In this document: positions 21,549-32,600 of the stretch, in pieces
How positions within the stretch are numbered: the first letter of the stretch is position 1
Layout of the letters: every line of letters begins with the position of its first letter
Source of the DNA: Chlamydomonas reinhardtii
Lineage: Eukaryota > Chlorophyta > Chlorophyceae > Chlamydomonadales > Chlamydomonadaceae
Reading direction: 5' to 3'
Length of the DNA stretch: 64,000 nucleotides
Assembly (NCBI RefSeq): GCF_000002595.2
Contig: NC_057006.1
Location: 5,845,512-5,909,511, forward strand
Notes under the pieces: generated by a model
The model's input: only the letters and a program-made list of their open reading frames with translations
What the model was told of the DNA's origin: nothing
The model's database searches: none
Translations under genes and position numbers: made by a program

Positions 21549-24500
21549 GAGAGCGTGTGGACACTAATCCCCCCTCGAGGTGAGAGTAGCGGGGGTTGCG
21601 CGATTTCCGGTTGGTAAGACCGGCGGCTCACAGCAGCAGGTATGCGAGGTAACTTCATGTAACATCCGTATACGGTCGCTTTGCTGCATCGCATACACTG
21701 TCTTTACGCGATGTTTTCCTTGTGCGCTTTAACACACACACACACATACACACACGCATGCGCTCTGCAACACCCACATGCTGGGTGTTGCACGATGTGC
21801 ATGTGAACGCCGCCGCTGCCAGCACACTGCACCAACCCAGCGTTCCGCATCATCACAGCCTTGCCACTTGCCAGCCGCTCGACTCTACAACCCCTGCCTG
21901 CAAGCCCCCGTGCGCCGCCGCGCCGTGTCAACGTCGCCTCCTTCCAACCACCGCAGTCATGCGAGTCATCCCACCCACCACCGCCGCAGCTGCCGTACTG
22001 CTCGCACGCCACCACGTCGCCTGGCCCGCGCCTCATCCCTCCAAACCCCTCCCCCTGGCTACGCCTTCACTTCTCAAGCGATTATAAATGTTATTCCCCC
22101 CCCCCCGTGTCTGCTATACTACTGTACCTGGCTCCGCCTTCACCTCTTACATAATCATGAATGTACCGCCCCCCCCCCAAAACACACACGCCCCCTCGCC
22201 CGCAGGTGCTGCTGTACCTGGCTCGTGCGCTGTACGACTCCAACAAGCTGACCGAGGCGCAGTCCTGCCTCAAGCGCGCCATCCACCTGGCGCCCACAGA
22301 CTACAAGCTGCGGTTCAACTACGCACTCACGCTGCAGGTGTGCGCGTGGCGGGGTGGCGCGTCGTGCCGGGTCGGGTCGGGTTGGGTCGGGTCAGGTCGG
22401 GTGGGGTGGGGTGGGGTGGGGTGGGCTGCCTGTGCCTGTGGTGGTGTGGTGCAGTGTGGGGATGAGCGGCGCATCGAGCCGCGGCGTGTGCACGGACTGT
22501 GCGCTGACACGTGTCCGCTGCCTTACCTCCCCCTGCTGCTGCTGTTGCTGCTGACTCACGCCTTGTCTGTGTGCGTGCTCTCCCCCTCTCCCCCCCCCCC
22601 ACAACGCGTCTACGCTGCAACTGTACCTGCCTACGACTTCACTTCTTAATTAATCATGAATGTAACCCCCCCCCCCGCCCCGCACAGGAGTGGGCTGTGC
22701 GCACGTTCCGCAAGGAGCGTGTGGCGGGTGACCCCACCAAGCTGCCCGACTTCCAGCGGGCAGAAGTGCTGCTCAAGGAGGTGGGGCAGCGGCCGAAGGG
22801 AGGGGTAGCACTCCTACAAGGGGGGAGGCAGGAGGCAGTGCATGGGAGATTTTGGGGGCATTGTTGTAAGGCCCAGGGCTTGGAGGCTTGAGCCTCCGGG
22901 CTTTGGATAACCATATGCGCACGTCAAATTTCATGCTTACACATCGTTCACTGCACGCCGTCCGCACATGCCTCAGATCCTGGCCCTTACATCCCCTCCT
23001 CCCGCCTTCGCCCCCACAGGCCCACCGTCACTACGAGCACCTGAAGGTGTTGGGCCGCGAGCGCTCCGGCCTGGACGACGTCAAGCTCAACGCACACGTC
23101 AGCTTCTGCGCCGCGCAGCTGCAGAAGGTGGGCGGGATGGGGGGGACAAACGGCGGCACACGCAGGTCGGGTGGAGGCGGGACGGCGTGTGTGAGGGGTG
23201 GGCCTGGGCCGTGTGGGCGGATGCGAGTGTGGGCCAGATCCAACAGACCGCAATAACGTGTGTCGGACGCGCCCCGATGTCACACTCCGTTCCCGGTGAT
23301 TCTCAGTGCCCGCACTCAGTGGTTGTGCCCGCAGCATGCCACCACGCCACCGGGGCACGCCCGTTGCCCTTGTCTCAACTCTCCACCACCACCCCTCTCA
23401 ACCTCCCCCCCGCTCCGCTCCGCCCGCCTCCTTCTGCCCCAACAGACTCAGGACCTGATTGACGCCGCCGCCAAGGAGGACTACGAGGCGCGGCTGCGGC
23501 GGCACGAGCAGATCAAGATCCGCGAGGCGGCGGAGGCGGACCGCCAGGCGGAGGAGCTGCGGCGCCAGGCCGAGGTGGACGAGGCCAGGAGGCGCCGCGA
23601 CGAGCTGGCGCGCGCGGCGCAGGACAAGTGGGTGGGGTGGGGTTTGTGGTGGTGGCGGTGGTGTGTATGTGTGCATGTGTAGGGGGGGATCATGCGAATG
23701 AGTGGGTGGGTGGGTGGGTGGGTGGGTGTGAAGCCACCAGACGCTGGTGTTGGTGGGCGGGCGCTTGCGTTGATGGCACGCGAGTCACGTGTCCCCCGCG
23801 GCACCCATGCGCACACGCTCGTCTCACACACACAGGCTGGAGGTGCGCAAGGCGGAGTGGCGGCAGCAGGCGGAGCTGCTGGCAGGCACGGAGGGCGGCG
23901 CGGGAGGTGGCGCTGGCGGCGAGGGAGGCCGCAAGCGCCGTCGCGGCGAGGGCGGCGCGGGCGGTGGCAAGAAGCGCAAGGGTGAGGCGCGGCGCCGTGC
24001 AAATACTCCAGGGGCAACAACGCACCGCGAGGCATTGTGCTGGCTGTGTAGCCGCGGTTGGGCGGACGCGCCGGGAAACCAGGGGGCAGGAGGTTGTCCT
24101 GCTCACAAAATGATTATTCCCACACGTTATTATTGTCTCCATCTGCGCTGTGCTTTGCGGTGCTTTACGGTGCTACACATGATCTTTGTCTCCATACATA
24201 TGCTCTGTGCATTGCGGTGCCGCCCTGCCCTGTCCCTCACCTGCGCCACTGCGCGGCCCACTGCCCCCGCCGCGCAGACAAGGGCGGCCGCAAGAGCGCG
24301 GGCCGCGACGAGGTGGGCGATCTGTTCGGGGACGACGAGGAGGAGGCGGCGCCGGGCACCGAGCAGGGAGACGACGAGCCCGAGTACGACGAGGTAAGCG
24401 TGCGTGTACGTGAGCGTGAGCTTTTGCGTGTGGGTGTGCGTGTGCGTGTGCCACGGTATCACGTGTGTGGAACGCTTCTGCGGCCAGTTGCTGTGTGGCC

Positions 24501-25272
24501 GTCCTACCGCCGATCCTGAACTACCCGGCCCGCCCGCACGCCACCATTGCCCAACAGCGCGCCGGCGGCATGCCGTCTGAGGAGGACGATGAGGCGGCGG
24601 CTGCGGCCATGGCCGCCGGCGAGGACGGCGAGGGCGACCGCGGCTCGAAGCGGCGGCGGCAGCGGCTGCGGGCGGCGGCGGCGGCGGCTGCGGGCGACGC
24701 CGGTGATGCCGACGCGGCAGTAGCAGGGCTGGAGGATGTGGAGGATGATGGGGTGAGTTGGGAGTTCACGTCACATTAAGCCGTGCCACTGCCAGGAACA
24801 CAACACGGATGGGAAAACGTTATCATCTGACATGGAGGTCTGCTGCAAGTGCCCATGATGCGGGAGGCCAGTGGTCGCGCCACCCTTGCAAGCCCCTGGC
24901 ATGCCGCCGTGTCGGCCCGCGTCCATGGCTCTAAATATCCCTTTTAACATTTCCTCCTCTTGACGTGTGTGTGCGCGTGTGTGTCAGGCGGGCGCGGGTG
25001 TTCCGGCTGCTGCCGACGACCCCATGCTCCAAGACGATGACGGAGCCGCCGCAAACGGCGACGAGGACGGCGGCGCAGGCGGCGGCGGCGCGTCCGCACG
25101 CCGCAGCCGCCGCGCGGCTCTGCATGACGACGGCGACGAGGAGGAGGAGGCGCCGCCGCCGGCAGCCGGGGAGGTGGCGGCAGCAAATGCCGGGGGAGGC
25201 GACGCGGCGGCGGCGGACGGTGTCCAGCAGGACCTGCATAGAGACCTGTTCGGCGATGAGGACGACGATTAG
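14092..25272 (+). CDS. CTR9: CTR9, TPR subunit of the Paf1 transcription elongation complex
   Basis: Nuclear scaffold of the Paf1 complex, which rides on RNA polymerase II and promotes H2B ubiquitination and H3K4/K36 methylation. The model has 26 exons; exon starts are 14092, 14912, 15174, 15562, 16035, 16488, 16837, 17213, 17583, 17947, 18680, 18963, 19499, 19801, 20054, 20495, 20938, 21395, 22206, 22688, 23020, 23446, 23836, 24278, 24558 and 24988; it sums to 1,285 codons. The N-terminus (IYVPVVDSNEIVAIDLNQLP) and GYANTYLYTAPKDR are CTR9-typical. TPR units fill residues ~150-480 and ~580-920. Residues ~980-1060 form a charged coiled coil, then a Lys-rich and acidic tail ending DLFGDEDDD. 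Odd: exon 10 (residues 486-569) puts a basic coil plus acidic run (DNLFGSDDED) inside the TPR array. Confidence 0.93.
15489..15561 (+). repeat. 3'-splice-site repeat, CTR9 intron 3
   Basis: First copy of a ~60-bp sequence beginning CTATACTACTGTTCCTGG and ending in an ATCATG(C)AATGTAA plus C-run, which leads directly into the intron's 3' AG. Sense-oriented with the gene. Confidence 0.75.
15955..16034 (+). repeat. 3'-splice-site repeat, CTR9 intron 4
   Basis: Second copy: CTATACTACTGTTCCTGG, then a TTCACTTCTTAAGTAATCAT core and AATG, ending at the AG. The sequence upstream is an unrelated CT-rich stretch, so the shared part begins at CTATACTAC. Confidence 0.75.
16171..16240 (+). repeat. 70-bp repeat in CTR9 intron 5 (inverted copy in intron 18)
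   Basis: A (TG)n tract followed by GCACAAGGAAAACAT and GACAGTGTATGCGATGCAGC. The reverse complement of 21673-21742 matches it with about five differences in 70 bases, both including the TG tract. Confidence 0.88.
18753..18822. repeat. (GT)n-rich tract at start of CTR9 intron 11
   Basis: Nearly pure GT with a few GC steps begins within a few bases of the 5' splice site. Similar shorter GT tracts open or fill CTR9 introns 1, 2, 5, 12 and 13. Confidence 0.9.
20847..20937 (+). repeat. 3'-splice-site repeat, CTR9 intron 16
   Basis: Third copy: CTATACTACT, a short insertion, CCTGGCTACGCCTTCA, then AATCATGGATGTAAC and C-runs up to the AG. Confidence 0.75.
21471..21545. repeat. (CA)n microsatellite, about 37 units, CTR9 intron 18
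   Basis: Uninterrupted CA dinucleotides shortly after the 5' splice site at 21455. Such length is expected to be polymorphic. Confidence 0.95.
21673..21742 (-). repeat. 70-bp repeat in CTR9 intron 18, inverted relative to intron 5 copy
   Basis: Reverse-orientation partner of 16171-16240; the CA run that follows it on the plus strand is the complement of the TG tract of the other copy. No target-site duplication or terminal inverted repeat was recognised. Confidence 0.88.
22050..22205 (+). repeat. Two tandem copies of the 3'-splice-site repeat, CTR9 intron 18
   Basis: A 5'-truncated copy (CCTGGCTACGCCTTCACTTC, ~22054-22104) is followed at once by a full copy (CTATACTACTGTACCTGG ... AATCATGAATGTA, ~22110-22175). 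Each ends in a run of nine or more C; the second leads to the splice acceptor at 22205. Confidence 0.75.
22606..22687 (+). repeat. 3'-splice-site repeat, CTR9 intron 19
   Basis: Copy with a diverged 5' part (CTACGCTGCAACTGTACCTG) and a good 3' part (TTAATTAATCATGAATGTAA plus a C-run) ending at the acceptor. Confidence 0.7.
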
Positions 25273-26615
25273 GCGGCGGATGATGAGAGGCTGTGGCTGG
25301 TAGCAGCGGCCCCCACACAGTAAGACTACGAGCGGACAAATTAGTGGGGCGGGGTTGTCGGCGCGGCAGCGGTTCCCGCCACGGATCATCCAGCTTTGCT
25401 ACCGAGTATGAACTCGACCTGCCGCTGCCTGCAAACGCTTGAGAGGCGCCTCACATGGGCACAGCAAGCAAGATATTGAAGTTGCTTAGGCCCCAGGTCT
25501 TTGCTTGCGCGGTGCGTGGTGGAGGGCGACGAAACGTGTGAAGACGCGGAGCGGAGTGGAGGGGGAAGCGTCTTGGCTTGGCTGTCTGGGGCTGTCTGGG
25601 GCGTGTGGGGCGGGGGAGGCTTTGCCAGTGTCAGCGCCGCCGAACAGCCCCCGCCTCCCAGTCGGCCAGACACAGCCCGCTGGAGGGTGGGCTGTACCGC
25701 GTGCGACTACCTTGCAACCTTGTTCATCTGGTAACGCATCTTTCGTGTGCAGAGGAACACTAAGACGCGGCGAGAAGCCTCGTCTCGCGGCGCAGCACAA
25801 GGAGAGTGGCCCGGCAGCTGCGGCTTTTAAAATCAGTCCAGTTACAAGAGAGGAATCCCGCCATGTGCAGCAGTCCAACCCACCAGTTCCGTCCCCCCGT
25901 GAGTCATTGCCACACGCCCTCAAGAGAATACGGATAATAACCACAGGACCGCTCCGTTTCTAACCCGCCTTGCTCAGGAACAAAAGTTAAACCCCGTCAA
26001 CATTGAGGGGCAGCCAGGCATAGGCGGAAATTGAAGCGACTAAAGCGCTTTTGAACATGTCTAGTCACGTTCATCGAACGGGCCGGTGCATAAACTCTGC
26101 CGCATCATCCAATACCAGTGCACGGCGCGGGTTGCGCGTCGTTGGTCGAAACGGTCGGAACAGTTGAACTCTGAAGTGAAACGTCATGGGGCCCCGCGGT
26201 CAAACATTTTACGCGGTCGTGTCATCCTTGGCACGCATGGCCCTCCCTCTGTCATTGCTCTGGCCTATGCCTAGGACATAATCATGCACGTCATTGCTAG
26301 GGGTGGCAATCATCAGCCAACGCACTCACCACCAACCCAACGCAGCCTTAGCTGTGCATAGCTTCAGCCTGCGAGGCCTGGTGCACTTGGGCTCATCTAT
26401 GGCCCGCCTCCGCTGTGGCGGTCTAAAGTCACACTGCAACTCCGAGCAATTCTACACACTGCCCAGCCGAAACAAAACCCTCACTCGCTCATGCTGCAGC
26501 TGTCTATGCGCTGCACGAGTCTCCACCCAATACTTCAAGCTGCTGCGCGCCGCCCGCCCGCCCGCCAGCAGCGCATGGATGAAAATAGCTTGCCTCCATT
26601 CTACACCGCCCTGAT
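25273..26615. other. Convergent intergenic region, CTR9 / HAC 3' ends
   Basis: About 1.3 kb between two stop codons on opposite strands, so it should hold both 3' UTRs. On the minus strand a TGTAA (TTACA at ~25845 on +) is a candidate poly(A) signal for HAC. No gene was recognised; the stretch 25940-26300 is clearly AT-richer than the genes. Confidence 0.45.
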
Positions 26616-29600
26616 TTACATAGGCCGCGGTGCCTGCGAGCCAGCCATCTGGTTACGCAGCATAGCTGCGTACGCCGCGCGGCGCTTCTCCTCCTGCCGG
26701 TTCGTTTGGCGCCGCCGCAGCTCCTTGAGCTCCCTGCAGCACAATCGAGTGGGTACATCAGTATATGAACCCCGTGAAGCTTGAAGCGAAGGGCCAGTAC
26801 CGGTAACCAGAGCACCATCAATCCCGACGAGGAGGCAGGCACGCCGAAAACCGCCCGGACACTCACTTGCAGCGCGGCACCGGGCAGTCCGCCCGCGTGC
26901 AGCTCTTGGCGTGCAGGTTGAGCAGGCACCACATCTTCTTGCACAGCTGGCAGCCGCCCGTCACCTTGGACTGGCAGTGCACGGCGTGCTGGAACAGCTG
27001 CTTCACCTTGCGGCAGCTGTTGCTGCCGCAGGCGCTGTTGTGGCAGCCGCACGCGTGCACCAGAAGTGCGAGCGTCTTCTGCAGCTGCTCGTTCCGTTCC
27101 CGGCGCTCCGCCTCCGTCAACCGTTGCCGTGTCTCGTCCAGAGCGCGCTTGTGCGGCTGTAGGTTCACACAGACGCGCACGATCAGGCCCGAGCGCATAC
27201 ACCAAGCACACGCGAGCGTTCCCGTAACAGTAAACCCTTCGATGAGTATACCGCACGCTGCGGCCATGGACAAGCACTCACCACGACAGGGTGAGCGTGC
27301 CCCACGTTGACCTTGCAGCTGGCGCACATGTCGAAGTCCGGGCACACCGTGCAGCGGAAGCCGCTGCCGGGCTCGATCTCCGCATTACACTGGTTGCAGC
27401 TGCTGGCGAACGCCGGCGAGTGCGGGTTGTGGAGGTGGTACAGCACCATCATGCTGCTGTGCTTGGCGCGCCGGAGCGTGTCGAACTGGTAGTGGTTGCC
27501 CTGGCACAGCGACAAGAAGGTCTGCACGAGGGCAGAAATGCGGCGGACACGGTCAGCTAGGCGGCATGATCACCGAAAGCCGAGCATAGCCTTATCACCG
27601 TTTCGCGACAACCCAAAGCGTGGCTGCGCGCAGCCTGACACCGCCACCCGGCACTCCTGCTGCAACCCCCACCTGGCGCGTCTCGAAGAACTCGCTCTCC
27701 ATGTCGCCGTCCGGGTCCCGGTCCCACTGGATCATCTCCTCCAGCTTCTCCATCGCCAGCTCCGCCGTGCTCACGCCCGCCGGCAGCCGCAGTTGCTGGC
27801 CCGTCAGCGTGCGCGTCTCCTCGTCACGGAAGCACGCCTCGCAGATGGTGAGCGACGACACGGTGCCCACCGGCACCGACGGCCCGCCGCCCTCCAGCTT
27901 GATGCCCTCGAACTTGCGCTCCGGCGCGGCCTTGGGCGGCGTGGCGCCGGGCGGCGTGCGGTAGCTGCAGGAAGGGGCCGGGTGGGCGTGTGAGCAACCC
28001 GCCATGCGCTACCGGACACGCGCTCGTGGCATTGTTATGCACAGCCTATATGCGCTGCGGTGGTGTAGTTCGTCTACGCCCACGCCCGCGCGGTCACTCA
28101 CCGGTACACGACGTTGGGGCCGCGGATGTGCGCCCGGCAAAAGGTGCAGGGCACCTGCATGTGCACCACGATGAAGTCCTCGCGCATGTTGCCGCCCAGG
28201 ATCTCGCCCAGCCGCGCCATGAGCTGCTCGTCCGCCGTCGCGGGGCCGCCGCCGTAGCGCTTGCCCTTGGCGCCCGCCTTCCGGCTCGGCGCCGACCCCG
28301 CGCCCTTCGTCCCGGGCTTCCCCTTCGCCGCGTCGTTGATCGCCATCAGCTGGTTCTCCGCCTCGCCTGCGGGACGACGGCAAGTTCCCGGGGGTTAGAA
28401 TCAGCGGTGGGGCATCGATGACAGCAGCAAGCCACCCAAAGTGCTACTGGTGTAAGCACATAGCTGCGCCCAGCCTCGCCCTTCCGCCCGCTGCAACGGC
28501 CCCGGCCCCCCTCGCACCCGGCCAGTAGTCGCCCTCCATGTAGGGGATGTAGGTGACGCTGCAGCGCTCCATGCGATGGTCCCGCCCGCCCTCAAAGTAC
28601 GTGTCCCACAGCGTGGACAGGTGCTTGACGATGCCCTCCTCCTTGGCCAGCTTTAGCATCTCGATGTACCACATGCGCAGCCGGTCCGAGCGCGGCGTCT
28701 TCTGCTTGGTTGGGTGGCAGTACAGGATGTAGTCGTCGCCCTGTGCGCGTGAAGCGTGTCGGGGACCGGGAGGGGCGAGGGTGGTTCAGGCGTGTTATTG
28801 AAGAGGGCGGAGGTGTAGGCGGGCCGTAGCCTGGCCGGAGTAGGCAAGCTGAGCAGCCTTTGCGAGAACCGCTTGCTTGCTGCTGTACAAGGTGCATACC
28901 CCAGACGACAGAGCATTGCATGTACCGCTGACTTGCCGCCGGCAACGCACGCAAACGCCTCTAAGCCGACAACCCCCCCCGCCCATTCCCAAACCTCGCG
29001 CCGTGCGCAGACCGCCGCACCTGCATGGGCGGGCACGCCCAAATGTACATCTGCTCGAAGCCCATGTTGCGCGTGAACTCCACGTAGGCAATGAGCAGCT
29101 GGTGGTACACGAAGGTGCGCAGCGACACGGCGGGCCCCAGCGCGGACGGGATCTCCGGCCGGAAGTACTTGACCGAGTCCAGGTACGACAGGTACACCAC
29201 GTTGGTGTTGGGCGCCGGGCAGTCCTTGCCGTACTCCTGGACGTACATGCAGAACAGGCACACGTCCACGCCGTCCAGGCTCTGGAACAGCAGCAGCACC
29301 TTCTGCCGGTAGCCGAACTCGCCGGGGTAGCCGTCGGTAGGGCCGAACGTCTCGTGGAAGCGCGGCTTCACCTCGCACTTCTTCATCACGCTGTTAATCA
29401 TGCGCACCGTCAGCGGCTCCGGCTTGGCCACCTCGTGCAGCGGCTTGCCCTGTGCGGCGCCAAGCAAGGCGCGTGAGGCAACACACGAGACAGGGCACAC
29501 CCGCCCCCCTCCCCATTTCTATGCGCCTGCACGAGGACTGCGGAGCCCCGCGTCTGTTTCGCCCACGACGCTTCAGGTCATTCAGCCCGCGACCCAGCTG

Positions 29601-32600
29601 CTCTGCCCACCTGCTGCTCGGCTCGCTTGTGGTGCTCCTTCTCCAGCTCCCGGTTGAGCCGCTCCGTGATGAACTCGCTGAGCCGACTGGTCGGCAAGTC
29701 CTTGGCTTCGAGCATGGCTTGCGGCCGCACCTGTCCCACGGGATGCGACAATACAACGGTATGTGCTCAGGGGCCTAGTAACTGCAACCCGCAACCTTAC
29801 ACGTACGCGCACACGTTGGCGTGCAGTTGGTCATTGCCTTGCAGTCTGATGGCTATACACGTCGGCCTCAGCTCACCTCCGTTTTTTGCCGCTGGCCCCG
29901 CTCGTAGCCCACCGCCAGGCAGTCCGGACACAGGTAGTGCACGTCGGTGTTGTTGCGGCCCTTGTTGAACATGCCGCAGATCTGGTGCACCCAGCCCTCG
30001 CAGTGGTCGCACTGCACCCAGCCCTCCTCGATCTCCTCGTCGTTTTTCCGTTTCTACAACACACGAAAGGCGCGTCAACTTGTTGTTCGGGGCAGAACTC
30101 GTGGGAAGCCCAAGCTAGTTGCGCCTGCAACAGAACATGCGTCGTCGCCTGCGATCATGTACAGGCCCGTTCGCGCGCGCCCGCTCCGGCTCCCACTCAC
30201 CACCAGGTCGGATTTCTTGATGGACACGCCCTCCACCAAGATGCGCTCGCCCTTTTGGTCTGTGAAGCACTGGTGGCAGAAGTAGCCCTTCAGGTCGTTG
30301 CCGTGGTCCGGCGGCGTGCTGTAGAAGATCTGTCCGCGCTTGATGCGCAGGCCGCATGACGAGCAGTAGATCACGGGCGGCTCGAACGACAGCTTCGTCA
30401 GCGCGCACACCTGCGGGGACGGACCGTGCCGATGACCAACCCTCAATCCCACGTGGTTTTACTCCATGCGGTCCCTACCAGAGGCCGACTAGGCTACATA
30501 GCCTGCACGGCTTGTGCACCCGTGCCAAACTCCGCAGACTGCTGCTACCGACCTTGCAGGCATCGTCCGGGTTCGCCGGCGGCGGCTGTTGTGCCTTCTG
30601 CGTCACCGCCGCCGCGCGAATGAGGTCAACGTGTACGCGAATTTGCTTCGCGTCGAAGGTCTCCAGTAGCGACGTTCCCGTGTTCTGCGCGTACGACATG
30701 GCCGATTGGAAGTCAGCCGCATGCACTAGCCATAGCTTCGACAGCCCACACAATCGGCGTTGGGTTTATGCCGAACACGCACCCCGTCCCCGGGAAACTG
30801 ACCTGCCGCAGTACGTCGTCCGTCTTCGCACGCTTGGGTGCCGGCTGCTGTTGCTGCTGCTGCGGCGCCGACATCATGGGGCCCTGGCCCGGCGCCTGCA
30901 CCTGTGGCGGCGGCTGCAGCGGCATACCGCCCTGCATGGGATTGTTCATTCCCATGGGCATGGACATGCCCATGCCGCCGCCACCCACCGGCACCATCTG
31001 GTTCATGCCATCCATGCCGCCGCTGCTCATGCCCATCATCTCGTGTGGCCGCTTCTGGCCCCCGAGGCCGTTTGCGTTCAGCCTCATTGCCTGCAAGGAC
31101 AACGACGGGAGGAGCGCACAAGGCAAAAGGGTCGACAGGACGAACATGCACGAAGCTTACAAACAGCCACTAAATGCGGTTGCAGGCGCACATCGCAAGT
31201 ATCGGTATCACCCTGAATGCGTGTTGCACAATTGCGTAGTTCCCGTGCAAGCGCGGACGACGCACCTGTTGCGGCTGCTGCTGCGGAAACATGCCGTTCG
31301 GCATCATGGGTGGTGTCGGCATGAAGTTGGCGCCCACACCCGGCTGCTGTTGCTGCTGCATTTGCTGCTGCTGCTGCATCTGCTGTTGCTGCAGTTGCTG
31401 TTGTTGCATCTGCTGTTGTTGCATCTGCTGTTGCTGCTGCTGCTGGATCTGCTGCTGCTGTTGCATTTGCTGTTGCTGCTGCGTCGCCTGGCGCGTCTTC
31501 TTCACGTAGTCCTTCACCGGCATGCACACCGGGCACGTCTGCTCCTGCGGACGCAGACGCCCATGGAGGGCGTTAGATTACAGCAACATGCAAACGCACA
31601 CCCGAGCTCAGCACATTCGCGTGACAACACTGGGCGACACAGAAGTCCGCAGCCTCAGCAACCGTCCACAGCGATCCAGTGCCTACCTGGCACTTCTGGT
31701 GGTGCTTCAGTAGGTCCTTGGAGTTCGTGCACCGCGGGTACTCGCACGCGGGGTTCTGGCACGAAAGGATGTGCTGCCACAGCTGCTTGCCAAACTTGCA
31801 CTGCGACTTCAGCTGGCAGTCCTCCCCGGGCGCCCGGCACTTGGCGCAGTGCCGCAAGAACAGCAGCCAGCGCTGCTGTTTCTGAATGGATTGCTCCCGC
31901 TGCTTAGCCGGGTCGTCCGCACCTGCAAGTAGTCAATACTCAATCAGGCTTCATGCCCCGCGCCCAAACAGCACTGCCTCGCAGCCCAGCCGAGTACCCA
32001 CCTCCGGCCGCGTTCATGCCTGGCAGCCCTCCGTTGGGTATCGGCGCGGGCATGGCTGGCACCTGGCCCATCGGGTTCACGCCGCCTGGCCCTGGGAACG
32101 CCGCATTGTTCGCAACGGGCATCATGCCCGGCAACGACGCGGGATTGTTGGCCATCCCACCCACCGGCACCATTCCGGGAAGGCTTGGGCCGACCGCCGC
32201 CATGCCTGCGAGCAGCACCTCCATGTTACGACAGGTCAACGCACGCCCGGGCACGGTAGGGCATGCTGGGCAGTGTGAAAGCCCACCCCCCCCGCCCCTG
32301 CCCTGTCCCATCGCTCACCCCCGTTGGGAACAGTCTGTTGCGGCGCGTTGAACATGCCCATCCCGTTCAACATGGGCGAGCCATTGTTCCCCATCGGCAT
32401 CGCCGGCGCGCCCATAGGCACCATGCCGTTCCCCATCGGAATCATCCCCGACGGAGCGGGCGCCGCAGCCGCGCTGGGCACGAAACCCTGTTGCGGCATC
32501 TGCTGCTGCTGAGGCACCATCCCAGGCCCCGTCGCGAGCTGGCCAGGCAGAAGCCCTGCACAACGCGTAGAGCACGAAGTGTCAGCACATGTTGATGGTC

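Noticed and set aside
23701-23729. GGGT tandem repeat as a possible telomere-like or CRISPR-like array
   Set aside because: A simple tetranucleotide run inside CTR9 intron 22 with no spacers; Chlamydomonas-type telomere repeats are TTTTAGGG.
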